From Sphingobium sp. V4 (GTDB lineage Bacteria; Pseudomonadota; Alphaproteobacteria; Sphingomonadales; Sphingomonadaceae), in the NCBI RefSeq assembly GCF_029590555.1, contig NZ_CP081001.1, positions 2,762,001-2,826,000 of the forward strand: 64,000 nt of DNA. Direction: 5' to 3'. Below the pieces are notes generated by a model. It had not been told where the DNA came from and made no database searches. It worked only from the letters and a program-made list of their open reading frames with translations. The translations under genes were made by a program, and so were the position numbers. Below, in pieces: positions 1-8,709 of this stretch. The first letter of the stretch is position 1. The number at the start of each line of letters is the position of its first letter.

Positions 1-251
1 CGCTGGGGATCCTGGCGGACCGGCTTGGTGCCGGCAAGGAGGCTAGCGCGCTCGACCAATTGCTGGCGGTCAGGCCCGAAGTCACTCCTAATCTCGTTGT
101 CGTGAAGCTAGCAGACCAACTGCTTTGCCGATCGGGAAATCTAATCGAGGCGGTGGCGCGCTGGGAGACCACCGCCCCCGGGCTCAAGGAGGCGCGCGAT
201 GCGAGGTTGAAATTCGCATGCTCCCGGCCGGAACTAAATGCTCGTATCTGA
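1..251 (+). CDS. C-terminal end of a repeat (TPR-like) protein, truncated by the window edge
   Basis: The reading frame is already open at the first base and closes with TGA at 249-251, leaving about 82 residues. The segment around residues 35-60 (LADQLLCRSGNLIEAVARW) has the small/large residue spacing of a tetratricopeptide helix pair, so a TPR-type scaffold is my best guess. The start lies outside the window. Function unknown; it may belong to the host chromosome or to the edge of the element. Confidence 0.35.
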   Translation, partial: LGILADRLGAGKEASALDQLLAVRPEVTPNLVVVKLADQLLCRSGNLIEAVARWETTAPGLKEARDARLKFACSRPELNARI

Positions 252-424
252 AGCTAAGGTGTCCGTCTCGGTCGGGCCACAAAAGAAGTAGAGGCAAGGA
301 CCGGCTCTGGGGTAGAGCCGTCGTTCCCGTGTCGCCATTCGAATTGCGGCTTTCGGCAAGAGCAGACGTTTCGCCTCGCACGGATGCCTCGTCGAATGAC
401 TCAACTAGGACCGACCGGCGGCGT

Positions 425-2593
425 TCACCCGCGTTGATCAATGTCCAAGTGACATCTCTTGTACTTCAAGCCGCTGCCGCAATGACAGGGTTCGTTGCGC
501 CCGGCTAGCGCAGGTCGCGGTGCGGCGAGCATCGCGACCGGGCGCTTGATGATCCTATCGGCGGCGCGCTCGGCCCTACTGTCGTGCTTCCATGGAAACT
601 CGACCTTGTGCCCGAAGCGCAGCGTTCCGTCGGGGGCGATGACGATGCCATACCAGCTGGCAGCACGACCAAGGTACTTGCGCGCGCGCATGTGCTCGTC
701 GATCCTAGCCAGACTGTTGGCATCGGTGTCGCCGTTGCAGTGGATGGCGATGCCCGACCCGCCGAAGCCGAGCACGAAGTTCGACGATCCCCGCCACCCA
801 GCGTTCGCCACCACCGTGTCCAGGTTGTCGCGCAGTTCCGTCATGCCATTCTCGGCAAGCTGATAGGCGAGCATGACCGTGTCGGTCAGCGTGCCGGTCG
901 GATTCGACTCGATCGCACCAATGAGCCTGTCCAGCCTCGATCCCGCGATAATGGTGAGCACGCCCTTCGGCGTCCGCGCGCCGGGCTGGCCCATCCTCCG
1001 CACACCCATTGCGATCTCTATGTCGGCTGCGAAGTCGTCCTCGAACACGACCATGTCATGCTCCTTCTCCAGCCACAAATTGTATTTCAGGTGGTAGGAC
1101 AGCAATGTGATCTCGTGGTGGATGAGCACCTTCGGGCCATGGATGGCACGCAGCTCGAGATAGCTCAGGAAGCGGATCGGCCGCTCGAGCATCTCGGCCA
1201 TAACGTCCAGCGTGAAGACGTCGAGGACGAGTGGGGCGAGGATCTTAGGCTCCTCTCGACGGACCAGGAACTGGTCCGTCTGGAAGGCGAGTGCCGGGTA
1301 GTGGTCCGACACCAGGCAGACCGGGAAGACCTGCGTTATCTGGGGTGGGATCTCAACCGTCGTGCCGTCGGCGGTGCTGAAGCGCAGCGAGCGGTCCGAC
1401 AGCGCGGCGGAGCAGTCCATGGCCTGGTCGTAGGCGTCTTGGACCGCGCCCTTGAAGTCGCCGCGCAGCTGGAGGTCGTTGCCTTTGCGCGCGGCGAGTG
1501 TGAGTCGCTTCGACTTGGCCTGCAGCACGATCGCCCGGTCGGCGAACAGCACGAGTACGTCGATCTCGCCGACGCGGTCACCCTTCGCGCGGTCGATGTT
1601 CACGCCTCGGTGCACCCGGGCCGTACCGAACACCCGCGACAGGCGATTGACCGCGAACGCCTCGGTGAAGTCGCCGCGATGATCGGACAGCGCCGGCCTG
1701 TAGGGCTTGTCCTCGAACATCCAATAGAAGGGCGACTCGTAGACGGCCTCCGCCAGCGCGTTGAAGTGGAAGAGCAGGTGGCACCCGTCGCTCGTCTCCA
1801 GCACCGGCGAACCGTTGACGGCGTTAAAGTCGCTGATCGTGGCGAAGGTCGGATTGCCGCGCCCCACCGGCAGCGTGAATGCGTCGATGCAGGCGCTGGC
1901 GATCTCCTCGCCGAGACCCGCGACCGGAGCGATCTCGGCGGCGGTCAGCGTGAACGCCTCAAGCAGGCGCGGATCGCCAGGCGTGTTTGCGCCCGCCGCC
2001 ATCGCGCCAGAAACCTTGCGGTTCTGGATATCGGCGGCGGCCTTGGCAAAGGCGACCATGTCGGCGATTCCGGCCTTTCGGTGTTCCTTCAGCCATGGGT
2101 CGTCGGCGGCATACTTTTCGATCGCGAAGTCGCAATTCTGGAACGAGAAGGCTCCTTCGCCGCCATAGAAGATCGGCTCGCGCATGGCGCCGCCGCTTTC
2201 CCAGGGATTGGGCGGGATTTCGCCTGCCTCAAACGCCGTGAACATGCCCTCGAGCGTCGGCGCGCCCATGCTCCGGTGGAGCTCCGCCATCAGGGCGTCG
2301 GTCCGCTCGACGAGTGCGTCAACGTTGGCGGGTGGCGGAGCGGCCAGATCGCCACCGGCGCGCACCATCAGTCCGATGAGCGTGGACATCTCGGTCCGGA
2401 TCAGCCGCGCCCTCGAATATAGATGCTGCATGTCCTCGGCCTTCATGCCGTCGCGGCGATGCCAGATAAAGTTGTCGCGCACGCACAGGAATGCGATCGC
2501 GTGCGCGTAGCCGGGCGTGGCGGTCAGCTCCGCGATCTCGTCGAAAACCTCCTGCTCCGGCCGTCGCTCGACTTTGAGATGCTCGATGGTCAT
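425..2593 (-). CDS. Large PD-(D/E)XK-like protein with C-terminal SEC-C zinc motif
   Basis: 722 residues. The extreme C-terminus carries a classic SEC-C metal-binding motif (GRNEPCHCGSGLKYKRC), known from SecA and from many stand-alone proteins of unknown role. In the middle (about residues 350-380) the run GEIDVLVLFADRAIVLQAKS has the acidic-strand-Q/E-x-K pattern of the PD-(D/E)XK/NERD nuclease fold, with Q in place of the usual E of ExK. The N-terminal half is unrecognised. The gene reads away from a small rightward gene, with about 87 bp between the two starts. A DNA-cleaving or DNA-binding accessory function, possibly defence, is plausible but unproven. The long rightward frame inside it is a GC-driven shadow. 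Confidence 0.75.
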   Translation of the reverse strand: MTIEHLKVERRPEQEVFDEIAELTATPGYAHAIAFLCVRDNFIWHRRDGMKAEDMQHLYSRARLIRTEMSTLIGLMVRAGGDLAAPPPANVDALVERTDALMAELHRSMGAPTLEGMFTAFEAGEIPPNPWESGGAMREPIFYGGEGAFSFQNCDFAIEKYAADDPWLKEHRKAGIADMVAFAKAAADIQNRKVSGAMAAGANTPGDPRLLEAFTLTAAEIAPVAGLGEEIASACIDAFTLPVGRGNPTFATISDFNAVNGSPVLETSDGCHLLFHFNALAEAVYESPFYWMFEDKPYRPALSDHRGDFTEAFAVNRLSRVFGTARVHRGVNIDRAKGDRVGEIDVLVLFADRAIVLQAKSKRLTLAARKGNDLQLRGDFKGAVQDAYDQAMDCSAALSDRSLRFSTADGTTVEIPPQITQVFPVCLVSDHYPALAFQTDQFLVRREEPKILAPLVLDVFTLDVMAEMLERPIRFLSYLELRAIHGPKVLIHHEITLLSYHLKYNLWLEKEHDMVVFEDDFAADIEIAMGVRRMGQPGARTPKGVLTIIAGSRLDRLIGAIESNPTGTLTDTVMLAYQLAENGMTELRDNLDTVVANAGWRGSSNFVLGFGGSGIAIHCNGDTDANSLARIDEHMRARKYLGRAASWYGIVIAPDGTLRFGHKVEFPWKHDSRAERAADRIIKRPVAMLAAPRPALAGRNEPCHCGSGLKYKRCHLDIDQRG

Positions 2594-2680
2594 TATCAGA
2601 CTATAGGGATACTAGATACACGCACCAGCGTGATTGGCCGCTCCACGCCAAATATCATTCCATTTGTTTTATCAGGCTTT

Positions 2681-2992
2681 ATGACGAAGCAAGCGAACCA
2701 GCCCGATCCCTTCGTTGCCATTCAGCAATCTCTTCAGGCCCGTGAAATTCTCATAGGCTTGGAGAAGCATGGCACGGGCAACGACGAACTATACTATCTC
2801 TGGCTGGGGGCGATTGGCCTCGGCCCTTCACATCTTGATCTGAGCGCCTTGCTCGACCGGCTGGAAACGGAGGGTTTCATCACGACAGAGCAGACCGATG
2901 GATACCGCGTGATTAAAGCCACACGGGCCGGCCTTGAGATCGCGCATGCTCGAAGCTGTGTCGACTGGATCGCTCGGGCGGAACCTGATTAG
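2681..2992 (+). CDS. Small protein, possible winged-helix
   Basis: 103 residues if started at the ATG at 2681; a longer frame reaches back into the divergent SEC-C gene and is not credible. The region around residues 40-80 (LSALLDRLETEGFITTEQ...GYRVIKATRAG) resembles the recognition helix and wing of a winged-helix protein that reads a substrate-dependent signal, so it may regulate its divergent neighbour. A short palindrome (CACGC-ACCA-GCGTG, 2619-2632) lies between the two starts. No family recognised. Confidence 0.5.
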   Translation: MTKQANQPDPFVAIQQSLQAREILIGLEKHGTGNDELYYLWLGAIGLGPSHLDLSALLDRLETEGFITTEQTDGYRVIKATRAGLEIAHARSCVDWIARAEPD

Positions 2993-3175
2993 ATTACGCA
3001 ACGAAGTATAGCGTTCCCCAATCCGTGCTACGAGAGAAGTGTGCGCCCGTGGTAGCGCATAGCATCTGACAGGCCGACGGTCCCGCCGTGGCGTAGACTA
3101 AGCCTTTCCACGAGCGAGGCGAGTGCTCAGATTGGAAGGCCAGCTCATTCTCGATCCAAGGCCGGGAGCCCGCCA

Positions 3176-3784
3176 ATGTTCTTCATCACACAATCCGACG
3201 AACGCCCCGACGGCTACGTCCACCTGTCGACCGCCAACGCATGGACCATGTGGCTCAGTCGCAACATCCCGGTCGGACTCCACGCGGACGTCCGGCACCG
3301 GCTCAACTCCAACCTGAAGCACCTGCTGGTCGGTCTCGAGCTCAAAGCCGCGCTCATCGATCCGCACGCGCACCGCACCCACAACCAACCATCCTTGCTG
3401 TTCGAACCATACTTCCAAAATCTTATCATGGAGTTCGGCCTAGCCGCGTTCTCGGTGCTAGAGGGCCTAGGTTCAGGGCACTGGCTCGATCAGAACAATC
3501 TTGACGGCGGCAACGCGATGAGGATCGAGCGAGATGCTTGGCGGGCCGCGCTGTGCGCGGTCTACGACCCAGACGGCGAGCACGGCTTGGACGGCGACGT
3601 CGTCCGGACGCTCGCCCTCCGCGACCTGCTGCACCAGGATCGACTCGGCGCGCGCGCCAACATCGACTGGCACGCCATGACCTACGAAGCAGCATTCGAG
3701 CCGGCGAGCCGAGCGGTTCGCACGCTACTGCGGCGGGAAGCCGGGGTCGTACCCGCCGCCACCAATCTGAACGTGGAGCAGTAG
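3176..3784 (+). CDS. Hypothetical protein, 202 aa
   Basis: Complete frame with an ATG start. Mostly helical composition with many His, Arg and Trp residues and no signal peptide or membrane segment. I do not recognise the family. It is separated from the gene before it by about 180 bp and from the leftward conjugation operon by about 200 bp, so it is probably a single-gene unit lying at the outer side of the trb operon. Confidence 0.5.
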   Translation: MFFITQSDERPDGYVHLSTANAWTMWLSRNIPVGLHADVRHRLNSNLKHLLVGLELKAALIDPHAHRTHNQPSLLFEPYFQNLIMEFGLAAFSVLEGLGSGHWLDQNNLDGGNAMRIERDAWRAALCAVYDPDGEHGLDGDVVRTLALRDLLHQDRLGARANIDWHAMTYEAAFEPASRAVRTLLRREAGVVPAATNLNVEQ

Positions 3785-3982
3785 TTGGCCCCTGGGGATC
3801 TGCACGTAAGGGCAGCGGCAAACCGTAGCTTTCAGGTATCTTTTCTGGAGACTTGAACGACTGTTGTTAGGGCGCCTTCCCGACGGTCTGCTTCGCGGCG
3901 TTTGGCGGCAGCTTCTGTTATGAGCGGACCTTCGGGGTGGCTGATCTGAACGACGTGTGTTGGGTCGAAACTTGACCCTTGC

Positions 3983-4189
3983 TTATACGCTTGGTCCACC
4001 ACGACCAGTGGTCAGAGATTTCAAACTTTCGTACTGAACCAGTGTCGCCCGCCCCACCTTTACCGTGTCGAGATCGCCGGTTTGAATGAGCTCGTATATG
4101 CGTGAGCGACTGAGGCCAGTGATGCGAACGGCGGTCGAGATGCGCACCGTCAGCGGCTCGATCTTCTGCTCCCAAGCCCGCTCGATCAT
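3983..4189 (-). CDS. Small helix-turn-helix (excisionase/AlpA-like) protein
   Basis: 68 residues. The core (STAVRITGLSRSRIYELIQ, about residues 18-36) followed by GDLDTVKVGRATLV is the MerR/excisionase-type helix-turn-helix with wing found in AlpA and Xis proteins. It overlaps the DUF2274 gene by 4 bp (ATGA type) and is the last gene of the leftward trb operon. In comparable elements this gene closes the transfer operon. It could act as a transfer regulator or directionality factor; which one cannot be told from sequence. Confidence 0.75.
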   Translation of the reverse strand: MIERAWEQKIEPLTVRISTAVRITGLSRSRIYELIQTGDLDTVKVGRATLVQYESLKSLTTGRGGPSV

Positions 4190-4416
4190 GGCCGCCCCTT
4201 CCGCGCGTCCTCGCGCGCCCGTGCGAAGCTGCGGTCGCTTTCGAGAAACGATGTCAGCATCGCAGGGATCAATTCGGTCACGGGTTCCTCACGCCCGTAG
4301 GCTTGGGCGTAGATCGCGGCATAGTCGTTGAGAGCAGCCTGTAAATCCGGGGTGATGGTAATGGCGAGCTTGACCGGCGTGCGATCGGGCAACCTTGCAA
4401 GTTTGATATCGACCAT
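4186..4416 (-). CDS. DUF2274 family protein
   Basis: 76 residues, matching in length and layout the DUF2274 proteins that follow trbI in Tn4371-type elements. The motif LPDRTPVKLAITITPDLQAA near the N-terminus suggests a ribbon-helix-helix-like fold. It starts 3 bp after the trbI stop, so it is co-translated with the conjugation operon. Function unknown. Confidence 0.8.
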   Translation of the reverse strand: MVDIKLARLPDRTPVKLAITITPDLQAALNDYAAIYAQAYGREEPVTELIPAMLTSFLESDRSFARAREDARKGRP

Positions 4417-4419
4417 GTG

Positions 4420-5604
4420 TCAGCTCCCTGCATTTTTGCGCCATGGCGCCAGTATGAGATCGCGGGTCACCAGCACGCGGACGGGCGCGCCCGGCCGGAT
4501 GGTGATCGTCGGCTGGATGTCGAGATTGCGCTGTGTGATCTGGTCGCCGGCCCTCGCGGTGCTCGACTGAGCAGACTCGCGGATCGCCTCCAGGAGATCG
4601 CTCTCGCCAGAAATCGACAGCTCCGATCCGACTCCCAGCATCGTGGCGATGGCGACGCCCTTGAGCAGGGTCCAGGTGTGAAAATCCACCTTGTCGACAA
4701 GCCCGGCATAACCCGCTGCGTCAGTCGCCGGCATGTTGTCGAGCCACACCGAACTGCCATCCGGCAAGATCAGGCGCTGCCATATGACCAGTGCCCGGCG
4801 CTGTCCAAAGGCGACGACGGAGTCATACTTGCCGATAAGGCGCGCACCCTGCGGCACGAGCAGGATGTTGCCCGTGACCGTATCGAACACGTTCTGCGTG
4901 ACCTGCGCAGTGACCATGCCAGGCAAGTCGGAGTTGAGCCCGGTGATCAGGCTCGCTGCAATTACGCTGCCGGCAAGCAGGCTGTTGGGGGACATCGGCG
5001 CCACCAACACTCCTGAATTGACGTCACCACCGGCGTCCCGGGTCGACGCGAACTGTTCCTTGCGGGTTCCGGTGGCGGTCGGATTGGCCGGCTGGGTATC
5101 GAGCGTCGTGGCGCTTGCGCCTGCCGGGGCCGCCGCGCCGCGGCCGCTGGTGGTCTGCGCCATGAGCCCGGACTCTCTTGCAGCCTTGAGGTCCGCTAGC
5201 CGCTGCTGGCGTGCCGCCGCAGCGGTATCGACCGGCGCGGACGCGGTCGCGGCTTCCGCCCGTTCCTGAGCACGAAGGATCGGCCGACCCAGGTCGCCAG
5301 GCAATGGCGGACCGAGTTTAGGCGTATCGCCATAACTGGTCGGCAATCCGGAAAGCGCGTCCGAGGCCGACTTCGCCATCGGCTGCGACAGTTCGCTGTC
5401 CTGGACGACGTGCCGGAATACCTGCGGCTTCAGCGCCATCCAAGCGACGCCGACGAGGCTGACCGAGCCGAGCGCGGCTGCGCCGATGATCGCGCCCCGG
5501 CGAAAGCGTATCGTCCGCGCCGGTCGCGAGCGAATGCTCAGCGTTTCGGGATCGAGCTTCGCCGCCGGTATGGTCGGCTGCTCGGTGGCGAGCGTGTCAG
5601 TCAT
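4420..5604 (-). CDS. trbI: TrbI/VirB10 conjugal transfer protein
   Basis: 394 residues. A short cytoplasmic N-terminus is followed by one membrane segment (about residues 36-58, IIGAAALGSVSLVGVAWMAL), a Pro/Ala-rich periplasmic linker and the C-terminal TrbI/VirB10 beta-barrel domain with the typical LLVPQGARLIGKYDS and RLILPDGSSVWLDNMPATD stretches. It bridges the inner and outer membranes in the type IV secretion channel and signals energy state to the outer-membrane ring. It overlaps trbG by 4 bp. Confidence 0.95.
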   Translation of the reverse strand: MTDTLATEQPTIPAAKLDPETLSIRSRPARTIRFRRGAIIGAAALGSVSLVGVAWMALKPQVFRHVVQDSELSQPMAKSASDALSGLPTSYGDTPKLGPPLPGDLGRPILRAQERAEAATASAPVDTAAAARQQRLADLKAARESGLMAQTTSGRGAAAPAGASATTLDTQPANPTATGTRKEQFASTRDAGGDVNSGVLVAPMSPNSLLAGSVIAASLITGLNSDLPGMVTAQVTQNVFDTVTGNILLVPQGARLIGKYDSVVAFGQRRALVIWQRLILPDGSSVWLDNMPATDAAGYAGLVDKVDFHTWTLLKGVAIATMLGVGSELSISGESDLLEAIRESAQSSTARAGDQITQRNLDIQPTITIRPGAPVRVLVTRDLILAPWRKNAGS

Positions 5605-6437
5605 GCGCCCCTCCGCTTGGCAGGGCGCGACACGCGGTCGATGCGCACGACCTCGCTCTTCTTCAGGCCGAGGCGAAGCTCGGCGGCGTCGAAGATCCGG
5701 TCGACGACGTAGAAGCGGTCGCGCTGCCGATAGTTGACCAGTTCAGCCTTCCCGTCTGCACCAAGGACGAACAGAGGTGGCGCCTCGCCGACGCCAAGCG
5801 ATGCGGGGAACTCGATATAGGTCTTCGTCCCGTCGTCGAACGCGCGGAGCGGACGCCATGCAGGACGGTCGCCGCTGACCGCATAGTGGAAGCGCAACTG
5901 ATCGATGGCGACGCCGGTGGCCGCCGGCGCTGCGACCTGGGCGGCCTCCGCCTTGCGTTGGACCGCCAGCAACTCGTCCTGGGGATAGGTCCACCGCATT
6001 GACGACAGGGCGGTCGCAGAGGTGCTTACCAGGCGGACATGGTACGCGCGGCGATCGGTGGTGATGACAAGGTTCGTCAGCAGGCCCGCCGAGAACGGTT
6101 TCACCAGGACATGCGTCTGCTTCCCGTCCCCGGAGCCGCTGGTCGTGTCTCCGATCACCCAGCGGGCGGTGTCGCCGCTGGCGACCGCAACGAGGTTTTC
6201 GCCAGACTGCAGGATGATGTCAGTCACCAGCCCCGGCGCGGCATAACCCGCGAAGATCGTGCCCTCGCTGAAAGGATAGACCTGTGCCCCGGCGATGAAG
6301 CCGAGGGCGACCGGTTCCACGGTGGCGCTGCGCGTCGCCGACCGGACCGTCTTGAGTGTTGATGCGGAGCGTTCCTGCGCGAGCGCCGGGCAAGCGAGGA
6401 GCATTCCGGCGATCGCCGGCAAAAAGACGAGCTTCAT
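5601..6437 (-). CDS. trbG: TrbG/VirB9 outer-membrane channel component
   Basis: 278 residues from the ATG at 6437, chosen because it gives a clean signal peptide (MKLVFLPAIAGMLLACPALA) and a 4-bp overlap with the trbF stop; a longer frame upstream is spurious. The VirB9/CagX C-terminal domain is recognisable from the stretches around ALSSMRWTYPQDELL and IDQLRFHYAV. It forms the outer-membrane core complex with TrbI. The gene is coupled to both neighbours by overlaps. Confidence 0.95.
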   Translation of the reverse strand: MKLVFLPAIAGMLLACPALAQERSASTLKTVRSATRSATVEPVALGFIAGAQVYPFSEGTIFAGYAAPGLVTDIILQSGENLVAVASGDTARWVIGDTTSGSGDGKQTHVLVKPFSAGLLTNLVITTDRRAYHVRLVSTSATALSSMRWTYPQDELLAVQRKAEAAQVAAPAATGVAIDQLRFHYAVSGDRPAWRPLRAFDDGTKTYIEFPASLGVGEAPPLFVLGADGKAELVNYRQRDRFYVVDRIFDAAELRLGLKKSEVVRIDRVSRPAKRRGA

Positions 6438-7255
6438 GGATTCTTCTCCTGGGAAGAGGGGGAAACCGGCATCACGGTCTGGGCCCCGAGATCGGGGTCG
6501 AGCGGCGATCCCATGGGCACGTGCGCGGCAGGTTGTTGTGCGGGTTGCGCCATGGGCGAGGAAGCGGGCGTCGTGTCGAGTTCGCGGCTCCAGTCGATCG
6601 CATCGACGTAGATGCCCAGAGGGTTCTTGCGCAGGACGTCGGTCGATACTGGCGGGCGCGTGACGGTGGTAAGAATGGCTGTCCATCGGCTGCTGCCTGC
6701 CTGTGACCCGCGCTCGAACGCCGTCTCCGTCCACTTTACCTGGAACGACTTGTCCGACGCGCGCACGACGCTGGTCACCTGCACCGACACGGTACGCTCG
6801 CCCACACTGGCGAACGGCGACGCCGAGCGGGCATAGTCGCCGAGGAACTGGGCGCCCCGCTTCGTCGCAAAGTCATAGGCCTGGAGCCAGTCGCGGCGCA
6901 TCAGGACCGGGTCGAGCGATACCGAGCGGACGTTGGTGATAAAGTGGGAAAGATGCCACGCGACCTGTGCGTCGGTCGGCCGATACTCGACATCGGCCGC
7001 CTGCACGGCGCGGGCCTCGCCCAGCCGATCCACCTCGACGACATAGGGTGTTACCCGGCTCTGCAAGGATTGCCAGGCGAGACCCGCCGAGGTCCCGGCG
7101 GTCAGCGCGAGGCAACCAAATGCCATCAGTCGCCAGTTTCGCGCCTGCACCCGTGCCGAGCCAATCCGCTCGTCCCATAGTTGGCCGGCGCGCTGGTACG
7201 GCGTCTCGGGAGGTGGCGTGCGCCCGTAGCGCTGCGCACTTCGCTTGAAGAACAT
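6434..7255 (-). CDS. trbF: TrbF/VirB8 inner-membrane assembly factor
   Basis: 273 residues. A short N-terminus, one membrane helix (about residues 43-62, WRLMAFGCLALTAGTSAGLA) and a periplasmic VirB8/TrbF domain with the conserved VEVDRLGEA and AWHLSHFITNVRS stretches. It is a nucleation factor of the mating channel. It starts 3 bp after the trbL stop. A proline/glutamine-rich tail follows the folded domain, as is common in this family. Confidence 0.95.
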   Translation of the reverse strand: MFFKRSAQRYGRTPPPETPYQRAGQLWDERIGSARVQARNWRLMAFGCLALTAGTSAGLAWQSLQSRVTPYVVEVDRLGEARAVQAADVEYRPTDAQVAWHLSHFITNVRSVSLDPVLMRRDWLQAYDFATKRGAQFLGDYARSASPFASVGERTVSVQVTSVVRASDKSFQVKWTETAFERGSQAGSSRWTAILTTVTRPPVSTDVLRKNPLGIYVDAIDWSRELDTTPASSPMAQPAQQPAAHVPMGSPLDPDLGAQTVMPVSPSSQEKNP

Positions 7256-7258
7256 GGC

Positions 7259-8572
7259 TCAGTCGTTCCTTTCCTTGATGTCCGGGGTAGCGGATCCACC
7301 GCCGCGATCGCCCTGCTGGAGCGCGTGGATCGCCTGGCTCTGGCGATGACGGCTCGTCTGCTGGTCGCGCATAGCGCGTGCCCAGGCGGGCGTTCCGCCG
7401 GCCTCCCCGCCGCCGCCCGGTCCACTCGGGTTGGATGGCGGTGAGCTTTGGTTGAGCGCATCCCAGGCCGCCTGACGACCGCCGGCCGCGGCTTGGCCGA
7501 GACCAAGGGCGCCGCCTACGCGCGATCGCGCGGCAATCCCCGCTGCGCGCGCCACGCCGCCAAGGCCCGCGCCAACCGAGGGAGTGGCGGCGGTCTCGCG
7601 CCCAAGCTGGAAGGCAGTCGACGCGGCCGACCCCATTGCCGTGCCAGAGCGGACAGCGCCCAGTGCAGCACCACCCAAAGCGCGCGCTCCGCCCATAGCT
7701 GCGCCACCCGCCAGCATCGTCACCCCGGCAGCGCCGACGGCGGTGCCAAGCGCTGCACCCGCGCCCAATTGCGGCGCGCCGGATACGAGGCCCGAAGCAA
7801 TCGTCGGTCCGAATATGCCCAGGCCGAACAGGGAAAGGCTCGCGAGCACGAGGCTCATGGCCTGGCCGATGTCGGGCTCCTGGCCTTGCAGCGCATCGGT
7901 GAACTCGGTGAAGAAGTTCGAGCCAATGCCGACGATCACGGCGAGCACCATCACCTTGATGCCCGAAGAGACGACATTGCCCAGCACGCGCTCGGCAAGG
8001 AAACTCGTTCGGTTCCAGAGCGCGAAGGGCACAAGGATGAAGCCGGCCAGCGTGGTCAGCTTGAACTCGAGGATGCAGACGAACATCTGCACCGCGAGGA
8101 TGAAGAAGGCGACGATCACCAACGCCCAGGCGAACAGCAGGACCATGATCGTCAGGAAATTGTCGAAGAACGTCGTGAACCCGACCATTTCACTGGCCTG
8201 TTCGAGCAGTGGCCATGCCGCCGAGAAGCCCGTTCCCGCAAGCCGCCCGGGCTTGAGCAGGTCATCGGCCGAGAGGGTGCCGCCACCCGCCGTCAGGCCA
8301 GCCTGCGCAAATGAGCGGAAGATGATGTCGGCCAGCGTCGAGAAGCTGTTCAGGATGAAGGCGAACGCGCCGACGTAAAGGATCTTGCGCAGGAACCGGC
8401 CGATGACATTGTCCTCGCCGCCCATCGCCCAGAACAGGCCGGCAAGAGTGATGTCGATGCCGATCAGTGTCGCGGTCAGGAACCCGACATCAGGCCCAAG
8501 CAGCCCGAACCCACTGTCGATGTAGGTGATGAACGCCTGAAGGAAGCGGTCGATGACATTGAGGTCGTTCAA
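7259..8572 (-). CDS. trbL: TrbL/VirB6 polytopic membrane protein
   Basis: 437 residues with several hydrophobic segments (about residues 25-45, 75-95, 140-170, 175-195, 210-235, 250-270), followed by a Gly/Ala-rich tail of about 150 residues that is typical of TrbL. It forms the inner-membrane part of the DNA path. Translation starts at a TTG (8572) preceded on the leftward strand by AGGAAGG. A 137-bp gap with a strong hairpin separates it from trbJ. Confidence 0.93.
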   Translation of the reverse strand: MNDLNVIDRFLQAFITYIDSGFGLLGPDVGFLTATLIGIDITLAGLFWAMGGEDNVIGRFLRKILYVGAFAFILNSFSTLADIIFRSFAQAGLTAGGGTLSADDLLKPGRLAGTGFSAAWPLLEQASEMVGFTTFFDNFLTIMVLLFAWALVIVAFFILAVQMFVCILEFKLTTLAGFILVPFALWNRTSFLAERVLGNVVSSGIKVMVLAVIVGIGSNFFTEFTDALQGQEPDIGQAMSLVLASLSLFGLGIFGPTIASGLVSGAPQLGAGAALGTAVGAAGVTMLAGGAAMGGARALGGAALGAVRSGTAMGSAASTAFQLGRETAATPSVGAGLGGVARAAGIAARSRVGGALGLGQAAAGGRQAAWDALNQSSPPSNPSGPGGGGEAGGTPAWARAMRDQQTSRHRQSQAIHALQQGDRGGGSATPDIKERND

Positions 8573-8603
8573 ATGACTGCCTTCCTGATGGAACGAATGA
8601 GGT

Positions 8604-8643
8604 GTCGCGGGGCGCGGCGGGGGAGCAGGCCACGCCCCGCGAC
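8604..8643 (-). promoter_or_regulatory. Strong hairpin between trbJ and trbL
   Basis: GTCGCGGGGCG at 8604-8614 and its exact complement CGCCCCGCGAC at 8633-8643 form an 11-bp stem with an 18-nt loop. The 137-bp trbJ-trbL gap holds no credible gene, although some related operons carry a small trbK here. No T-run follows, so it is more likely an RNA processing, stability or attenuation element than a full terminator. Confidence 0.5.
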
Positions 8644-8709
8644 GGCGATCGACGGCATGAGAGGGGGCACCGCCGATCGCGGGCCGGATCGGGCCTGCCG
8701 CCCACGGGG

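Noticed and set aside
584..2422. 612-codon rightward frame
   Set aside because: Lies wholly antisense to the SEC-C gene, with an Arg/Gln/Val-rich product and no motif; a shadow caused by high GC in the third codon position.
8490..8705. 71-codon leftward frame as a trbK gene
   Set aside because: Its product is Arg/Pro/Ser-rich without a lipoprotein signal, and half of it is antisense-free shadow of trbL.
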